From: Dendrocalamus latiflorus
Taxonomy: Eukaryota > Streptophyta > Magnoliopsida > Poales > Poaceae
Assembly: GCA_017311315.1 (NCBI GenBank)
Contig: CM029617.1
Span: 4,258,681-4,322,680 of the forward strand
Length of the DNA stretch: 64,000 nucleotides
Direction of reading: 5' to 3'
Of the stretch, positions 1-11,834 are shown piece by piece (the stretch's first letter is position 1; every line of letters starts with the position of its first letter). Under the pieces are notes generated by a model. The model worked only from the letters and a program-made list of their open reading frames with translations, did no database searches and was not told the DNA's origin. Both the position numbers and the translations under genes were made by a program.

Positions 1-677
1 GGAAGTTTAAGGATATATTACTTGGGAAAGGCTCGAATAACCCCCATTACGATTGAGCTATCTATGATCCAAAAGATGAAGAATATGTAGCCTAATTTAA
101 TCTGGTTACACTCTAGGGACGTCTCATCCTAAGTTACGTGCTCCGTAAAAGGAAATGGATGGTGGCGCATATATGATCTACAGTTGGTCCCGTAACAACT
201 CGTCTAAGTTTAGTAGTCCGGGTAATTCTATATAACCGGCTTTTAGAAATAATAAGGAATTTGAACATTTTTCCTATATTACGGACTAGGCTCTAGAAAT
301 TTTTTTTTCACTAGTTTTAATTCGATGGTACAGTATACACTTAAGTCACCTCACTTTAAGTTGTAGTTAAATTTAGGGAATTATATTTTTGAAAATACCT
401 GCATATCATGACGTTATTAAATTTTCTGTAGCAAGTTGTTACAAGAGGTACGAACAAAATTTTATTCATGTTGTAGACCCAGGTTTTCCTTATTAATATT
501 CAGCATGCAAATAGATGAGAATTTATTTATGTTCAAGTAGTAGAAAGCCGCATTACTCCCTCACTGTTATTGGTCTTCACATCACAGCATACACATTAGG
601 CAAATAAAACCCAAGAAACATAGAGATGCAAAAAGAATCAGCTCCTACACTACTCTGAGACTACGTGCCCAGCTACG

Positions 678-928
678 CTCGAGAACTCGCTCTCGAGATC
701 GCCCAAATCTTTCGCGTTTGGGACCACGCTCAGAGCTTGCCTCTGAGTGCGAACCTACACTACCCTGGATCTCCGCGCCCAGGCACGCCTGAGAACTCGC
801 TCTCAGGATCGCCCAAAACTTTCGCGTTTGGAACCACGCTCAGGGCTCATCCCTGAGTACGCCCAGGACTTCGTTCCTGGGTACGCCCGAAACTTACGCG
901 TTCGGGAGCGCCACGGACCACTCGTCCG
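678..928. other. Array of ten consecutive short stem-loops
   Basis: Ten hairpins follow each other with short spacers. Stem outer limits are 678-697, 702-722, 729-747, 764-783, 788-807, 812-832, 839-857, 862-881, 886-906 and 914-928. Most stems are 6-7 bp with loops of 5-7 nt. They form recurring types: types A, B and C (1-3) recur as 5-7 and, more loosely, as 8-10. The repeats differ at paired positions: 679:696 is T-A but 789:806 is C-G; 680:695 is C-G but 790:805 is T-A; 734:742 is A-T but 844:852 is G-C; 705:719 is A-T but 889:903 is G-C. The sixth stem has two mismatches. The array lies about 1.0-1.25 kb downstream of the primer site in the element's sense. Function is unknown; a packaging, dimerisation or translation role for the leader RNA is inference. 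Confidence 0.8.
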
Positions 929-1926
929 GGAAATCTCATATGCAGAAATGGGGTAAAGAAATTTTTAGCGAACCATACATCTTGCCATCTTAGTACCTTT
1001 GCTCCATAATTCATACTCTCCTTACTTAGCTGTCTAAGATGGCAGTGTGTTTATTTTAGTTCTCAGATTGAAAGAGAGAAGAAGTTATGATAATATAATC
1101 CTCTCTACATTATTTTTACTTGCTAGCACTCAAGTTTTCTATCCTAAGTTGCCAAATGAAAATTTCTGGACAGCAACGTGCATGTAACAAAATGAATACG
1201 TACATGAAGTAAAAACAGGTAATTGCTATAATTTTAATTATTCTACACCTCCCCTTCATATTACTTACAATTCCAGATATACACTAGCATGCATAACTAA
1301 ATGATTCTTAATTATTTCCCTCTTTCCCAGCATGATTCTACCATGGCATTTATGTTTCTCAATTTAACAAACATTAAATTTATAACTTTCAGCCCACTAC
1401 TACCCAAAACTTATACATTAAAGATGACAGAAATGAGACTACCTCAATCCTACTCATATTTATCCTCGATTGCCCTATGTCGCTACAATGGAGCCTATGT
1501 CGCTACGGTTAAGTCTATGTCGCTACAGTTGAGACAATAAAATAACAATCCGATATTGACTGAAATGCAGCAATTTAAATACAGAATATCTAATTGCAGC
1601 AAAATTAAATGTTAAGCTCATAATTAAAATTATATAGCTTACCCACTAATACTATACTTTTATAAACTAACACTGTTACCGATGAAAAGAAACTAGTACC
1701 ATAATTTAGATCGTCACAACTATTATTATCACCGTTCCCAACCTCGCTACCCATTCTGACTCTAAAAATAGGTGGTCTAAAAGTAACTATGTCGAAACCT
1801 AGAGCTAACCAAATAAGAGATGATGTAAAGATGAGAAGTATTAAAGAATACATATTGCCATATAGCAAGAACAACATCCTTAAGTCAAAAACCGTCTCTA
1901 ATTAATTGCGTGGCTCTCGAACCATT

Positions 1927-1938
1927 GCTCTGATACCA
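1927..1938 (-). other. Primer binding site, initiator tRNA-Met type
   Basis: On the minus strand the 12 bases read TGGTATCAGAGC, the common plant retrotransposon site complementary to the 3' end of initiator tRNA-Met. It lies 2 nt inside the LTR edge. This fixes the orientation: the LTR at 1941-7016 is the 5' LTR and the internal region runs toward position 1. Confidence 0.9.
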
Positions 1939-1940
1939 CC

Positions 1941-4900
1941 TGTGACGACCCGCATTATTACCATGGGGTAATAACGTTAATCAACGGATTATTATTCGTT
2001 TTAGCCGATAAAACATCGCTCTAACGAATAATAAGCCTATCAGAGTATTGCAGCAGAACAATAATTAGAGACATAATATGATATTACAAGAATATCGTCA
2101 CGCAGGGCTAAAGTTATTACAAAGCCTCAAGGGCTTAAATATTACAATCTTTAGCCAAAATATTCTAACTACTTCCTATTCACACAACTCCACACGAAGT
2201 GTCCACCTTGTACCCACTATATTCCGAGTCCATGGCATTTCATCCAGTAGCTTCCTCTTGATCTCTGCCCTCCCCTGAATTGACATGCCCTAAGCAAAGG
2301 GGGAGATAATAGCAACGGTGAGTACAGACGTACTCAGCAAGCGTTATAATACAAAATGCATAAAATGCCCATCATTTACACGTGTAGGAATCTCAATTCC
2401 TCTCTTCAGTCTCGTGTTCATTCTTAACACTCTTTTTCATCATCCCTGTCATTTCCATGACTTATAGAAAATAAGGTTTGTTGGTTTTGAAAGAAGTCCG
2501 ATTTATTAATTTAGAAAACTACTGAACATACGCATGAACAGCAAAAACCCCCATAAGTTTCCGTAATTCTCCTTTCCCGGAGACAGGCATGAATTCATGA
2601 TTTGGATAGCATTGCGCAAGCTTGTATCACTTTACCCATCATCACTCTGCTCGTGTTGGCTCTTGGGATTATCCACAATTCCTTTGGAGCGGCGCCCAGA
2701 ACAGAGTACAGTACAATTATCTCTAGCTTAGTAATTATATCTCCACCCGGTTACTCACAAGCGGCAGCCTGGAGCCACGCAGACCCACCGAAAGCGACAT
2801 AACCGTTGGCTGGTAGGGTTCTCCGACCCTCACCCAGCCCCCACTCTCGCGTATATAACGCCAATGCGTAACCCGCCTGTGGGTTTTTACGCTCCGGTCT
2901 CATACCGGTTCCTTTGGGCCTATTCCCTAAATAAATCACTCCTGTGGAGAACATAACACCTCACTAGAGTACCGACTGCCCGTGAAGACGGAACGATGGT
3001 TGATACGGTTGGTACGGTCTGTTCATACAAATGAAGTTTGTATTCCCTTATATTCTATTCTTATGCAGAGGTCCCTCCATTGCCCACTCACTGCCTCCCC
3101 TGGCAACCTCTGCCCACCTTTTTACTTAACTTTAGTGGCCAACTGCTCCATCAGTTGCCATCTAACCCTTTTTATTCACATATAGCCATTGCTTGATTTA
3201 AAACCCTTTTTATTTCTTTCATGCAAGTGATACTAGATTAATACAAAATACTTGTTTTACGAATATACTCCGCAGAGGTGTTCAAAGGAATGCTTGCCTG
3301 GACTTTAACCATATACTCGGATTCAAGTAGGATCAAGTGAAGTCACTCCCGTAGCTTGGATCTTCGTCTGCAATTAAAATACGTCGACTATGGCTTACTT
3401 TATGAAAACATAATAAATGACGGGGTGTAGACGTGCTTGTGCTCCTAAGATCAACTCTCGCTCACTTTAATCCGATTGCATTAGTCCTAGTTAGCTCATA
3501 TTTTATAATCGTCACTGGACGTTATTTTCCTAGCATGGCTGAGTTGTTTGCTTAAAAGTTAAACTCCGCCTTTTGTTGATTTCTAATTATCTATCGTTGC
3601 GATACGATTAGATATATACACATCTAATAATTGGTGAATATTAATCTTAACCGATCTCGTGCATGTAATTATACCAATTAATTTCTCATATGCGTATGTA
3701 TCTATTTACTTCTCTAATTCCTTTTTAGGTCTTAAAGTTGCTCAATTACATTTGCTCATACTAATACGCGCTACTAGCTAAATTATAACCCAAAAGAATA
3801 TAGTTCTTAATTAATCACGTATTTAATTCTTTAAGTAAAATATGTTCAGGCATTCTTATGTAATTTATAATTCCTTCTTTAGTCAATTACATATTTTTAC
3901 AGCTTAACTCCTATTTAATCGCTATGTATGATTTTAATCGCTACATGTACTTTTAAATTGATGACTACTATTTTAACTCAGCATGTGCTATCCTAATCTT
4001 CGCAAATAGTTTTAATCTTCTAACGGCTATGAATTTACTCTATTAAATCAAAATAATTAACAGTGGATTTCTACAGTTCACAATCGACTATAAAACTAAC
4101 TAGGCATTTAAAAGCGCAACAATGATCTCAATGATATTACGATCCTCTACTTCGCATGCGTGTCATTTCCAGCCTACAGGCCTTATTTACATTATTATTT
4201 TTTTATATCCAAGAATAATTCCTAGGAAGGTTCTATGATTTAACACTATCCAGGTTAATCAGGTATTTAGTTACAACTTCGAACGATTTAATTAACAATG
4301 CATCATTTAAATCGGTACACGCTACCTTTTTATTCTACAGATGGTAATTCATTCATTCTCATCATTGTAAATACTGATGAGCGATTTTCTATTATTTAGA
4401 TGGATTTAACCAAGCTATATGGTGTTTAAACTCGCAATAAAATGGTCTACGACTACAGTCCCTTAATTTAATCCGTACACGTACAAGTTAATCATCATGT
4501 ATATATTTAAATCATCGAAGCCAATTACTTTGCTCTAATGACCAAGAATAATTAAGGGTGAATTTTTATAATCTAAATGCTACTAACCAAATTGTCTGAG
4601 TAGTTAAATGTGCCATAGAATGGTTTAAACGGCGATACACAAATTTTAATATACCCAAGTATATGCTTTAATCCTTAACGTTGAAGCGGTACCATGGCCT
4701 AATTAATTACGCGAATTCTACGAAATGTGATCGTAGGGTTTCTAGGTTTTCGTTTAGCTTCTAAAAGCATTTCTATAATGTTGACATGGCTACTAATTTA
4801 GTTCTATAATCTTTTATTTTTCCTAATCTATTTTCTTCTTTTCCCTTCTCTTTTTCTTTCTTTTCCTTCCTTTTCTCCCGATCCCCTTTTTCCCTGGCCT

Positions 4901-7016
4901 TCGGCCGACGCCTCGGCTCCTTCTTTCTTCTCTTCACCACCGCCGACGCCTTCCTCATTGCCTCCCCGTCCCCATTTCACTCGACCCTCACTCTCTCTTC
5001 CCCGGTCTCCCTCCACACCGATGCCGCGCCGCCGCTCCTCCGGCCCCGGGTCTCAGCGCCTACTCCCCCGGATCTCGGCCGCCTCCTTCACCCTCTCGCG
5101 CCGCCCCTCCGACGCCGCCTATCCCCAGCTGCGCTGCGCCACTCTACCCGGCCGCCCCCGCCTTACCGTTCGGTGCCGCATGGGAAGCCACAGCCGGCCG
5201 CCCTCGCCTTGCTGCTCGAGGCCGCTCGGGGAACCCCGGCCAGATCCGTGGCCTAGGGCCCGGATCTGGTGTCTTTTCCCAAATCTAACTCCATCTACTT
5301 GTTTTGATTTGTTATTTTTGGATGTCTCTCATGGGTTGTTTGAGGTGTGCTAGGCTGGGAGGTGGGTTACCCCGGTTAGCCACGGCCGGCTAGCCGCCGC
5401 CGATACGCCGGGGGAGTGTCCGGTGGTGGCTAGAGGCATGGCTCGGCTGGTGGTAGCACGCAGCCGCCGCTCTCTTGGGTAAGCTTCCTCTACTCTACTC
5501 TCTTCTTCTAACTCCGGTTGGTGTGCTCTGTGTTGGTGCTTGGTGGACAGTGGTGCTGCTCGGTTGTTACTAATGATTTGTCATAAGCGGTGAGCTAGGT
5601 TTGACATTGGAATGAATACTAAGTTCATGTGTGTGGTATTACCTTTGCCGGTGGGGGTTGGGTTGCCGTGGGAATGATTCGGCTGCTTGCGGTGGTCGTG
5701 CTCTCAGTTGTTGGGGTGGTTGTGCCCTCGGTGGTCGTGGTGGTCGCCTGGTGATGACCTCCTCCTCCCAAGCTGGCTGTGGGGTTTGTGGTTCCCTCTC
5801 CTGCCGTCGCCTTGCTCCCGGCCGGCTCGCCCGGCCTTCACCTCCCTGGCCTTCGGGCTCCACTCAGTGGCTGGCTCCTCTGCGGTCTGGGGATTGGCTG
5901 GGGAGTGTTGGGGGAATACTTACCGAGCCTCTCAGTCTCTTGCGCTCTTTCCTTGGTTTGGCTATTGGTATATGGCAGTGGGATATTTTAGCTGGTAGTG
6001 TAGTGGTTTTGGCTGTGAGGACTTGCTGGGGTTCTGGCCGTGATGGTGTGCTGGCTGGAGGTGCTATCTCGGCCTCCCTGGCTCTGGCCGTGTGCTATCT
6101 GGGGAATATTTTGATATGTGGGCATAGTTTTGACAAGTGCCTCTCTGTTGTGGGTTGAGCTTGAAAATGGGGTTATGGCATTTTTGGCTTTGCCTTGGTT
6201 GATCCCTATACTCAAAACAGGTTTGTATAATAAAATACCGTGTGATGAGCCTATGGTTGTGAGAGGTGCCGACTGGCCCCCGGACGGTCAGGTATCTCCG
6301 TGAACGGATTACCCTGCCCGAAGCTAAATCCTAGGGCTCTGACGGCAATGCTTACTTTACTCTAATTCGATTAATTCTTTTGTTCGGTCTTTTTCGGTCT
6401 TATAATTTAGTTGCTTGTTCATATGTAAATAGCGGTGTATCGGCAATTTAACGACAATCGGATTCATGTATGAAATGGCCTAGCTTGTAATTTGGCTTTC
6501 TCTTAATATTGTTGTATTACTCGAATGTAGTTTCTAATGTGGCAATTGTGTTGCAATTATCTAAGTTTGTGAGGCGGTCATTTGATTAGGACCGGAATTT
6601 GTAAACTTATAGTCATTTGTATTGTCGTTATTAATGTAAAGAGAGTTGTAATATCTTTATTTACTTTAAGCCAGTTTTAGTTGTAGCTTAATGAATGTAA
6701 CCTGATTTGTTGTACAAGAATTGTAATAATTACACAATTGTATGACGGACTGTTATATATATTTTAATTGACTTGAAAGTTTTTATTTGTCGTGCAAGTA
6801 TATTTTATCTAGCTCTAGTCGTTACAATTTGGTCTGCGTCCTCATTGACGGAATTCCGGTAATAACGTATTCGTTTATCGCTCGTTGGTTTCAATTTATA
6901 CGACTACGTAGAAAAGTTTAAATTTCCTCGTATTTTTAGATTATCATTTGTGTAATTAATCCTACTTAACGTCCTAATTCGCTAATTAAGGTTAATTAAC
7001 GACGTGGGTCGTTACA
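1941..7016 (-). mobile_element. 5' LTR of about 5.1 kb
   Basis: On the minus strand the LTR opens with TGTAACGACCC at 7016 and closes with GGGTCGTCACA at 1941, the TG...CA ends with short inverted termini expected of an LTR. The primer site follows directly. At about 5076 bp it is unusually long; LTRs of this size are known in grass large-LTR and LARD-type Ty3-like elements. The middle (about 4860-6300) is GC-rich and exon-like, the rest AT-rich. Open frames in the GC-rich part (4958-5353, 5631-6158) have biased low-complexity composition and no recognised domain, so they are not called as genes. The other LTR lies outside the window, so target duplication and age cannot be measured. A pure solo LTR is unlikely because a primer site follows. 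Confidence 0.75.
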
Positions 7017-7589
7017 GAGAGGCAAGCTGCGGATAACTAAGGGCACTTTATTGATTCTTGCTTAAAGAGTAGATGCGGCAGCTCTTAATTAGGCGCCCCT
7101 AACAGACTGAATAACAAATGACAAACTAACTAATCTGCCGAACTAACTCCTGTGTGCCCTTAATTGTCGACCAAGTCTCGGCCGTGCCGTGCCGCTGCTG
7201 CTTCCTGTACTGTAAGTGCAACCCCAAAAGGAGTCAACAAGCTCATTCTAGAATGAACCAGGAATACATTCTTTTTAGTAGCTCACTGTAGAATGCCAAT
7301 GTATGTGAACCGTAGCGGTGATGGGAGTTGGCGTCTCCTGTTGTTCATTGGCTCTACACAGATATCCTCCGGTATATATGTTTTTTTTATGTCATGGTTA
7401 TAGACATTATTAGCTCATACCAATATATCTAATATAGTAGTATGTTCTTTTTTCGATATGTACACAATTTAGTGCAACTTGATTGCCAACATTCTGTCCA
7501 TGAGCTTATTGGTGTGTTATGACCTCGCAGAAGGCGGAGGTTTTATGAATCCGCAGATAGTAGCCGTGCGTGCAGCAGTGGTGGGTCGA

Positions 7590-7760
7590 GACGCCCCGCG
7601 CTATTACCAAGGGTAATACCATTTAGTCAACAAATTATTACTTGTTTAGCCGGTAGAATATCGTCTTAACGAATAAAAAATCTATCAGAATGTTGTAGTG
7701 AAACAATAACTAGAGATAATACTTTCTTATTGCAGTACTTTTGCCACACAGAGCTAAAGT
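7590..7760 (-). repeat. Old LTR-end fragment inside duplication unit 1
   Basis: The stretch resembles the LTR end at about 1944-2110: a GACG-CCCGC start, a CTATTACC block, a TAGCCG/GATAGAAT block and a CTATCAGA..GT block in the same order. It therefore looks like a diverged 3' LTR end of the same or a related family. The equivalent fragment in unit 2 (17601-17775) shows it was present before the duplication. Confidence 0.6.
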
Positions 7761-9076
7761 CTTTAAATACATAGTTTCCTACTTTATAACAATCCTACAA
7801 AATTTTTACAGATGTTACTTTCGTAGGCTCTTAACTATACGAATTATAATTCAGGAGTTAGGGTAATTAAATAGTTGTAGCTATACAGTTAGAACTTGAC
7901 AGTGATTTAAATAGGAGTTAGGGTATTTAACTAGCAAGGGTGGCTTGGTAGGCAGCGCCGCACTGAGGCCTGCCGCGCTCGTCGGCTCCTGCCAAGCTGT
8001 ACGACCGGTGACACATGTTGTTTGCCACGCCTTTCGAGCTTGAAGAAGGGGCCATTTTTGTAAAAACAGATGTTCAGAGGCTAAAATTGAAAAAACTATT
8101 GTTGTAGGGCCAAATCTCGATGAACGGTTTGAATCTAATATCTTATTTGATTCTTCAAAAAAATAATTTTGAAAATCTTCCATGTATTTCAAAAGTGATC
8201 TTGGTGCTTAATTAGTTAGTCATTTGACACCTACTTAGACTAATTAGTGTCATCTCACTCCCATCTGCTTATGCCCCAGAGCTTCACAATCTTCTCTCAA
8301 ATATGAGGCAGAACATTTTCGCAAGGTTTCATATTAAATGATACAAAATGATGGCTCAAAGTACAAATCACTTCTTGAATAGTGAAGCAACATTTGCTTT
8401 TTTTTTCTATTCACCTTTTAGCACCATTCTCTTCTACATGCTCTTTGCCGTGGTCAGATCATTTTCTATGATATTCTTCCTTTTAGGTTTAGTATTTTTG
8501 CTTGTAGCTGCCATTTTACATACAAAAGATAAAAGAAATAATGTATTGAAATTGTATTATTTCAAGCATCCAAATCTAAATATATAAATTGTTGACTACT
8601 TAGTATTTACCATCGAACTTTACTCAAGGCCAGAAAATAATTAAACACCTTAGTGTTTCATAGTCTCAGAAGTGAGATCCTATTGTGATCCTACCATGAT
8701 TATGATTGCGGTAGGGATCATAATCCTACCGGTTACACCCATGGTACGATTTAAATTGTATTAGTATTGATGGATCACGTACGGGATCACAATTTTAACC
8801 ACTTTGTTTCCACCATGATTATAGGAGTGATTGATTCTCCGAGGGTTTTTTCCCCAGGTCAAACAACAACATGCCGAACTTGTCGATCGACTTGGCCAGG
8901 CAAAACGGCACCCACCAGCGTTTACTCCGAGCCGACCCCGCCAACCATGTAAGTGGCGCCGAAACGTCGCGATACTGCGGAAGATTTATTTCCTCCCTCC
9001 CCACCAAACTCCGGGACACCGAACCCGAGAAGACCGTATTACCCGTCGTGGTTGTGTACGTAGCATGCATGAGTTG

Positions 9077-9290
9077 GAGCCTGTTTGGTTGCCTGCATGC
9101 GGGTGGCTCACACCAGCGTATGCAGGGAGATGATGTTTGGTTGGCTGCAGAGAGGAGAGAGCCTGCACGAGCGGATGCAAAAAAATAACTGAAGCCAGGC
9201 TGAGGAGGAACGCGGCTGAGGAGCTTCCCTCCTCAGCCTGACCACGCTCATGCAGCCTGCATCAGCTCATGCAGGCAACCAAACAGGCCC
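9077..9290. mobile_element. MITE, 214 bp
   Basis: The ends are inverted repeats of about 23 bp beginning GAGCCTGTTTGGTTGCCTG and ending with its near-complement, CAACCAAACAGGCCC. A TTG triplet flanks both ends (9074-9076 and 9291-9293), fitting a 3-bp target duplication as in PIF/Harbinger (Tourist-like) elements, although TTG is not the usual TAA/TTA. There is no coding capacity. It is absent from duplication unit 2, so it probably inserted after the duplication. Confidence 0.75.
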
Positions 9291-9493
9291 TTGACGGTTG
9301 CACGTCGCACTTGCGAATGGGAGCCAACATCGGTGGACGATTTCAGCATTGAGCTCGGGCTTATGCTCTATGCATGTCGGATCTGGTCCGTATAATCTGA
9401 GAATCAGATGCCACAGTTCATGAAAGGTGACTCGTACGCATTGTAGCGCTTTCTCTGTCTCTGGGTTAATTGCTAGTAAGGAGCCCGACAGCC

Positions 9494-10011
9494 ATGGCTC
9501 CGTCCACCTCCACCTCTATCTCGCCTCCTCCTTAGCCTCCCAAAGCCCAACGCAAAACCCTCTTGCTCCCCTCAATCTCCTAACCCGAACGCCGGCGGGG
9601 CCGCAAAGAACCCCAGCCTCGTCATCCGCCGGCGCGCGAGGTCGCGGTCACCGTGTTGTCCACCGCCATCCTCTCCCGCGTCCTCCCCGCTGTGGCCGAA
9701 GCTGCCGGCGGAGAGTGCCCGCTTGAGTTGGCCCCCTCTAGCCTCGCCTTCTACGACCGCGTCGTCGGCACCGGCGTTGCCACTAAGCAAGGCAAGCTCA
9801 TCAAGGTCGGTACCAGCAGACTACTCGCGCGGCTAGTGAAATTCTGCTATGGCTTCTTGGTTTTCTTAGTTCTTGATGTGTAGTTTCACGAGTTGGTTAA
9901 TCTTTTGGTTTGGCGCAGGCGCATTACACGGGAAGGCTGGAGGACGGCACGGTGTTCGACAGCAGCTACAAGCGTGAGAAACCGCTTACGATCCGCGTCG
10001 GCGTGGGAGAG
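9494..10011 (+). pseudogene. FKBP13-like peptidyl-prolyl isomerase pseudogene, copy 1
   Basis: The two exons (9494-9805 and 9919-10011) encode parts of a chloroplast-lumen FKBP-type prolyl isomerase of the FKBP13 type. The mature N-terminus reads like ECPLELAPSSLAFYDRVVG and the second exon AHYTGRLEDGTVFDSSYKRE, a conserved stretch of the FKBP fold. In the family, FKBP13 assists folding in the thylakoid lumen. Here the reading frame from the ATG at 9494 hits a TAG after 13 codons in the transit-peptide region, and a 2-bp GC insertion (GGCGCGCGAGG against GGCGCGAGG in copy 2) shifts the frame before the mature part. A MITE sits in the following intron and a CACTA-like end then truncates the locus, so the exons for the active-site half are missing. 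The splice sites AAG/GTCGGT and CAG/GCG are still good. Loss of function is near certain. Confidence 0.8.
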
Positions 10012-10022
10012 GTAAAGTCGAT

Positions 10023-10264
10023 GGGCCTGTTCTTTTCGGTTGCGACTTATGACTTTTGGCTAAAATTTTTGAATTTTGGTTGTTTACGATACAGTTTACA
10101 AAGAGATAGATACTCACTTGCGATTTTGGCTGGTACACATATTGGGTTTTTAATGTGTAGATCGTTTAACTTGTAGACCCCATCTTGAGAAAATACTCCG
10201 TTTGAAAGTTAGGTATTGTAGTAGAAGCTAAAAGCCGATTTGAAAAGCCCAAAAGAACAGGCTC
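10023..10264. mobile_element. MITE, about 242 bp, GGGCCTGTTCTTTT family
   Basis: Terminal inverted repeats read GGGCCTGTTCTTTTCGG at the left and the complement of GAGCCTGTTCTTTTGGG at the right. Duplication unit 2 has the empty site (GTAAAGTCGATGTCTTGCG at about 20221), so this is a genuine insertion. The interior (GATAGATACTCACTTGCGATTTTGGCTGGTACA..) is shared with the copy at 46916-47155. It lies in the intron after FKBP pseudogene exon 2. Confidence 0.8.
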
Positions 10265-10334
10265 AGTCTTGCGTTGCTAACTTCATATCAAGATCGAAAG
10301 GCTCGTGTAATTCATACTGGCATTTCGCCTATAG

Positions 10335-10720
10335 CACTACTACAGAAAATGTTATCACAGACGGTTTAAAACCGTCATCAAAGACAGTTCCTGAACCACC
10401 TGCGTTTATGTGTCAGTGGTAATAGGTGGTTATTACAGATGACTCCCACACCGTATGTGATAACTTACAATACAAACGGTTTTTAACAAAACCCGACTGT
10501 GATAGTCGAATATCACAGACGGTTTTTATTATTAACCGTCTGTGATATGGTTCATATCACAAACAGTTAGGTGTTCCGAACCATCTGTGATATACACCAT
10601 ATCACAGACGGTTCGATATCACAGACGGTTCGGTGTTTGAAACCGTCTGGGATATATATCACAGACGGATTGGAATACCGAACCGTCTGTGATAGCTATT
10701 TCAACAGCGGTTTTATTTGT
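10335..10720. mobile_element. CACTA-like terminus with subterminal repeats
   Basis: The stretch begins CACTACTACAGAAAA, the terminal motif of CACTA (En/Spm) transposons. At least eight copies of an ATCACAGACGGTT motif follow in both orientations, some facing each other to form hairpins, as in CACTA subterminal regions where transposase binds. It interrupts duplication unit 1 right after CCTATAG. No matching right end (TTTTCTGTAGTAGTG) is visible before the alpha-glucosidase gene, so the element is truncated or its other end has been lost. From 10720 to 11030 nothing is recognised. Confidence 0.65.
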
Positions 10721-11029
10721 TCTTTTTCGGCTAGCCTCAGGATATGCTAGCTATGCCCTCTAAAAACAAGCAAGATCATGTATATATAGCACAGGACAAT
10801 CATTACATAAATCACACAGATGAATAAAACAACACAAGCAGATCACATATATATCATGACAATCGTTACACATATCTTACAAATCAGTTAAATTGAATAA
10901 ATTATTTGATTAAGCATAATTGAGTTATTACAATTGAATCTAATGTTTGAATATCTAATCACTATTGCTTGGGTGGAACTCTCCAGTCTTGTTTATGACC
11001 TCTGCTAGTAAGAATTGGGAGAGCGGCGG

Positions 11030-11720
11030 TGCCACCATCCCCGGCTAGGGTGGTAGCGGAGGAAGGGGGAGGCGGTGCGAAGTAGTTCGGGCGGTGAGAG
11101 AGGTGAGGTGCTTGGCCAAATGCGCGAGGAGGGTGGGGGGAAAGGAGTCAGGGTGGGACGTCGAGGTGAGGCAGAGGGGTCAGGCTGCGAGGCTGTCTCG
11201 TACTCTCGTAGAGGTTGGCGGTGGCTGAGGAGGGTGGCGACGACGGCATCCCTAGCTTAGGGTTAGGATTTTGGGTCGGGAGGGAGGGAGTGAGGAACTG
11301 AGGTGAATCGGGACATGGGGAGTCAACCTCTTGAGGTGAGGTGAGGCAGAGGGGTTGGCCGCAGCGGTGGCTGAGGAGGGCGGTGGCGGCATCCCTGGCT
11401 TAGGGTTAGGATTTTGGGTCGGAAGGGAGGGAGTGAGGAGCTGAGGTGAATCGGGACGTGGGGAGTCTGCCTCTTGAGGTGAGGTGAGGCGGAGGGGTCG
11501 GCCACAATGGCGGCCAAGGAAAGCGGCAACGTCGGCATCCCCGACTGGGTTAGGATTTTGTGTCAGGAGGGAGGTGAATCAGGACGGTTGGTGGCATTTG
11601 ATTTTGCGAAGGTGGGCAAGAAGATGCGAGAGTCAGCGAAGAGCGGGAGTAGGCGAGGAGGAGGCCCACGAGTCGGCACAAATGTGTTTTCTGAGGTGAG
11701 GATGGGAGGAGCGAAAGAAC
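11030..11720. repeat. GC-rich tandem repeat, about 145-bp unit
   Basis: Three diverged tandem copies start near 11190, 11335 and 11480. Each contains GTGGCTGAGGAGG (or a relative), a CATCCCTRGCTTAGGGTTAGGATTTTGGGTCGG block and AGGTGAATCGGGAC. Open frames on both strands (for example 11507-11746) follow from the composition and match no family I know. The stretch may be cargo of the CACTA-like element. The remainder to 11834 is unremarkable. Confidence 0.6.
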
Positions 11721-11834
11721 ATATCACCATTAATTTCTTTTCTTAAATAGTAGAGATAATTAAACTGTTGGATCTTCTATATTTTCCTTAACAAATGTTC
11801 TATATTCTTACCGACGGAGGATGTCACATTGCGC

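Larger units (their letters stand above)
1..1940 (-). mobile_element. LTR retrotransposon internal region (5' leader side), incomplete
   Basis: This is the internal region just downstream of the 5' LTR of an element that reads on the minus strand and runs out of the window at position 1. The assignment rests on the primer binding site at 1927-1938, next to the LTR edge at 1941. No gag or pol motifs are visible. The only sizeable minus-strand frame (about 90 codons, 1605-1877) matches nothing I recognise and is probably chance. The stretch is AT-rich except for the stem-loop array at 678-928. With no coding sequence in the first 1.9 kb, it may be the leader of a large non-autonomous element (LARD-like) or simply a long leader; the window cannot decide. 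Confidence 0.75.
7132..10334. repeat. Segmental duplication, unit 1
   Basis: This stretch is strongly similar, with small indels, to 17143-20300. Both begin at an AATCTGC motif and share the same order: unique sequence, an old LTR fragment, AT-rich spacer, then the FKBP13-like pseudogene. Unit 1 is interrupted by two insertions absent from unit 2 (MITEs at 9077-9290 and 10023-10264) and is cut off by a CACTA-like end at 10335. Unit 2 has its own private insertion near 18322-18649. The units are direct repeats about 10 kb apart with the alpha-glucosidase gene between them. The short flank 7017-7131, between the LTR and this unit, shows nothing recognisable. Confidence 0.85.

Noticed and set aside
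4958..6158. Open frames of 131 and 175 codons inside the long LTR
   Set aside because: Biased composition, no domain, overlapping open frames on the other strand; more likely by-products of the GC-rich core.
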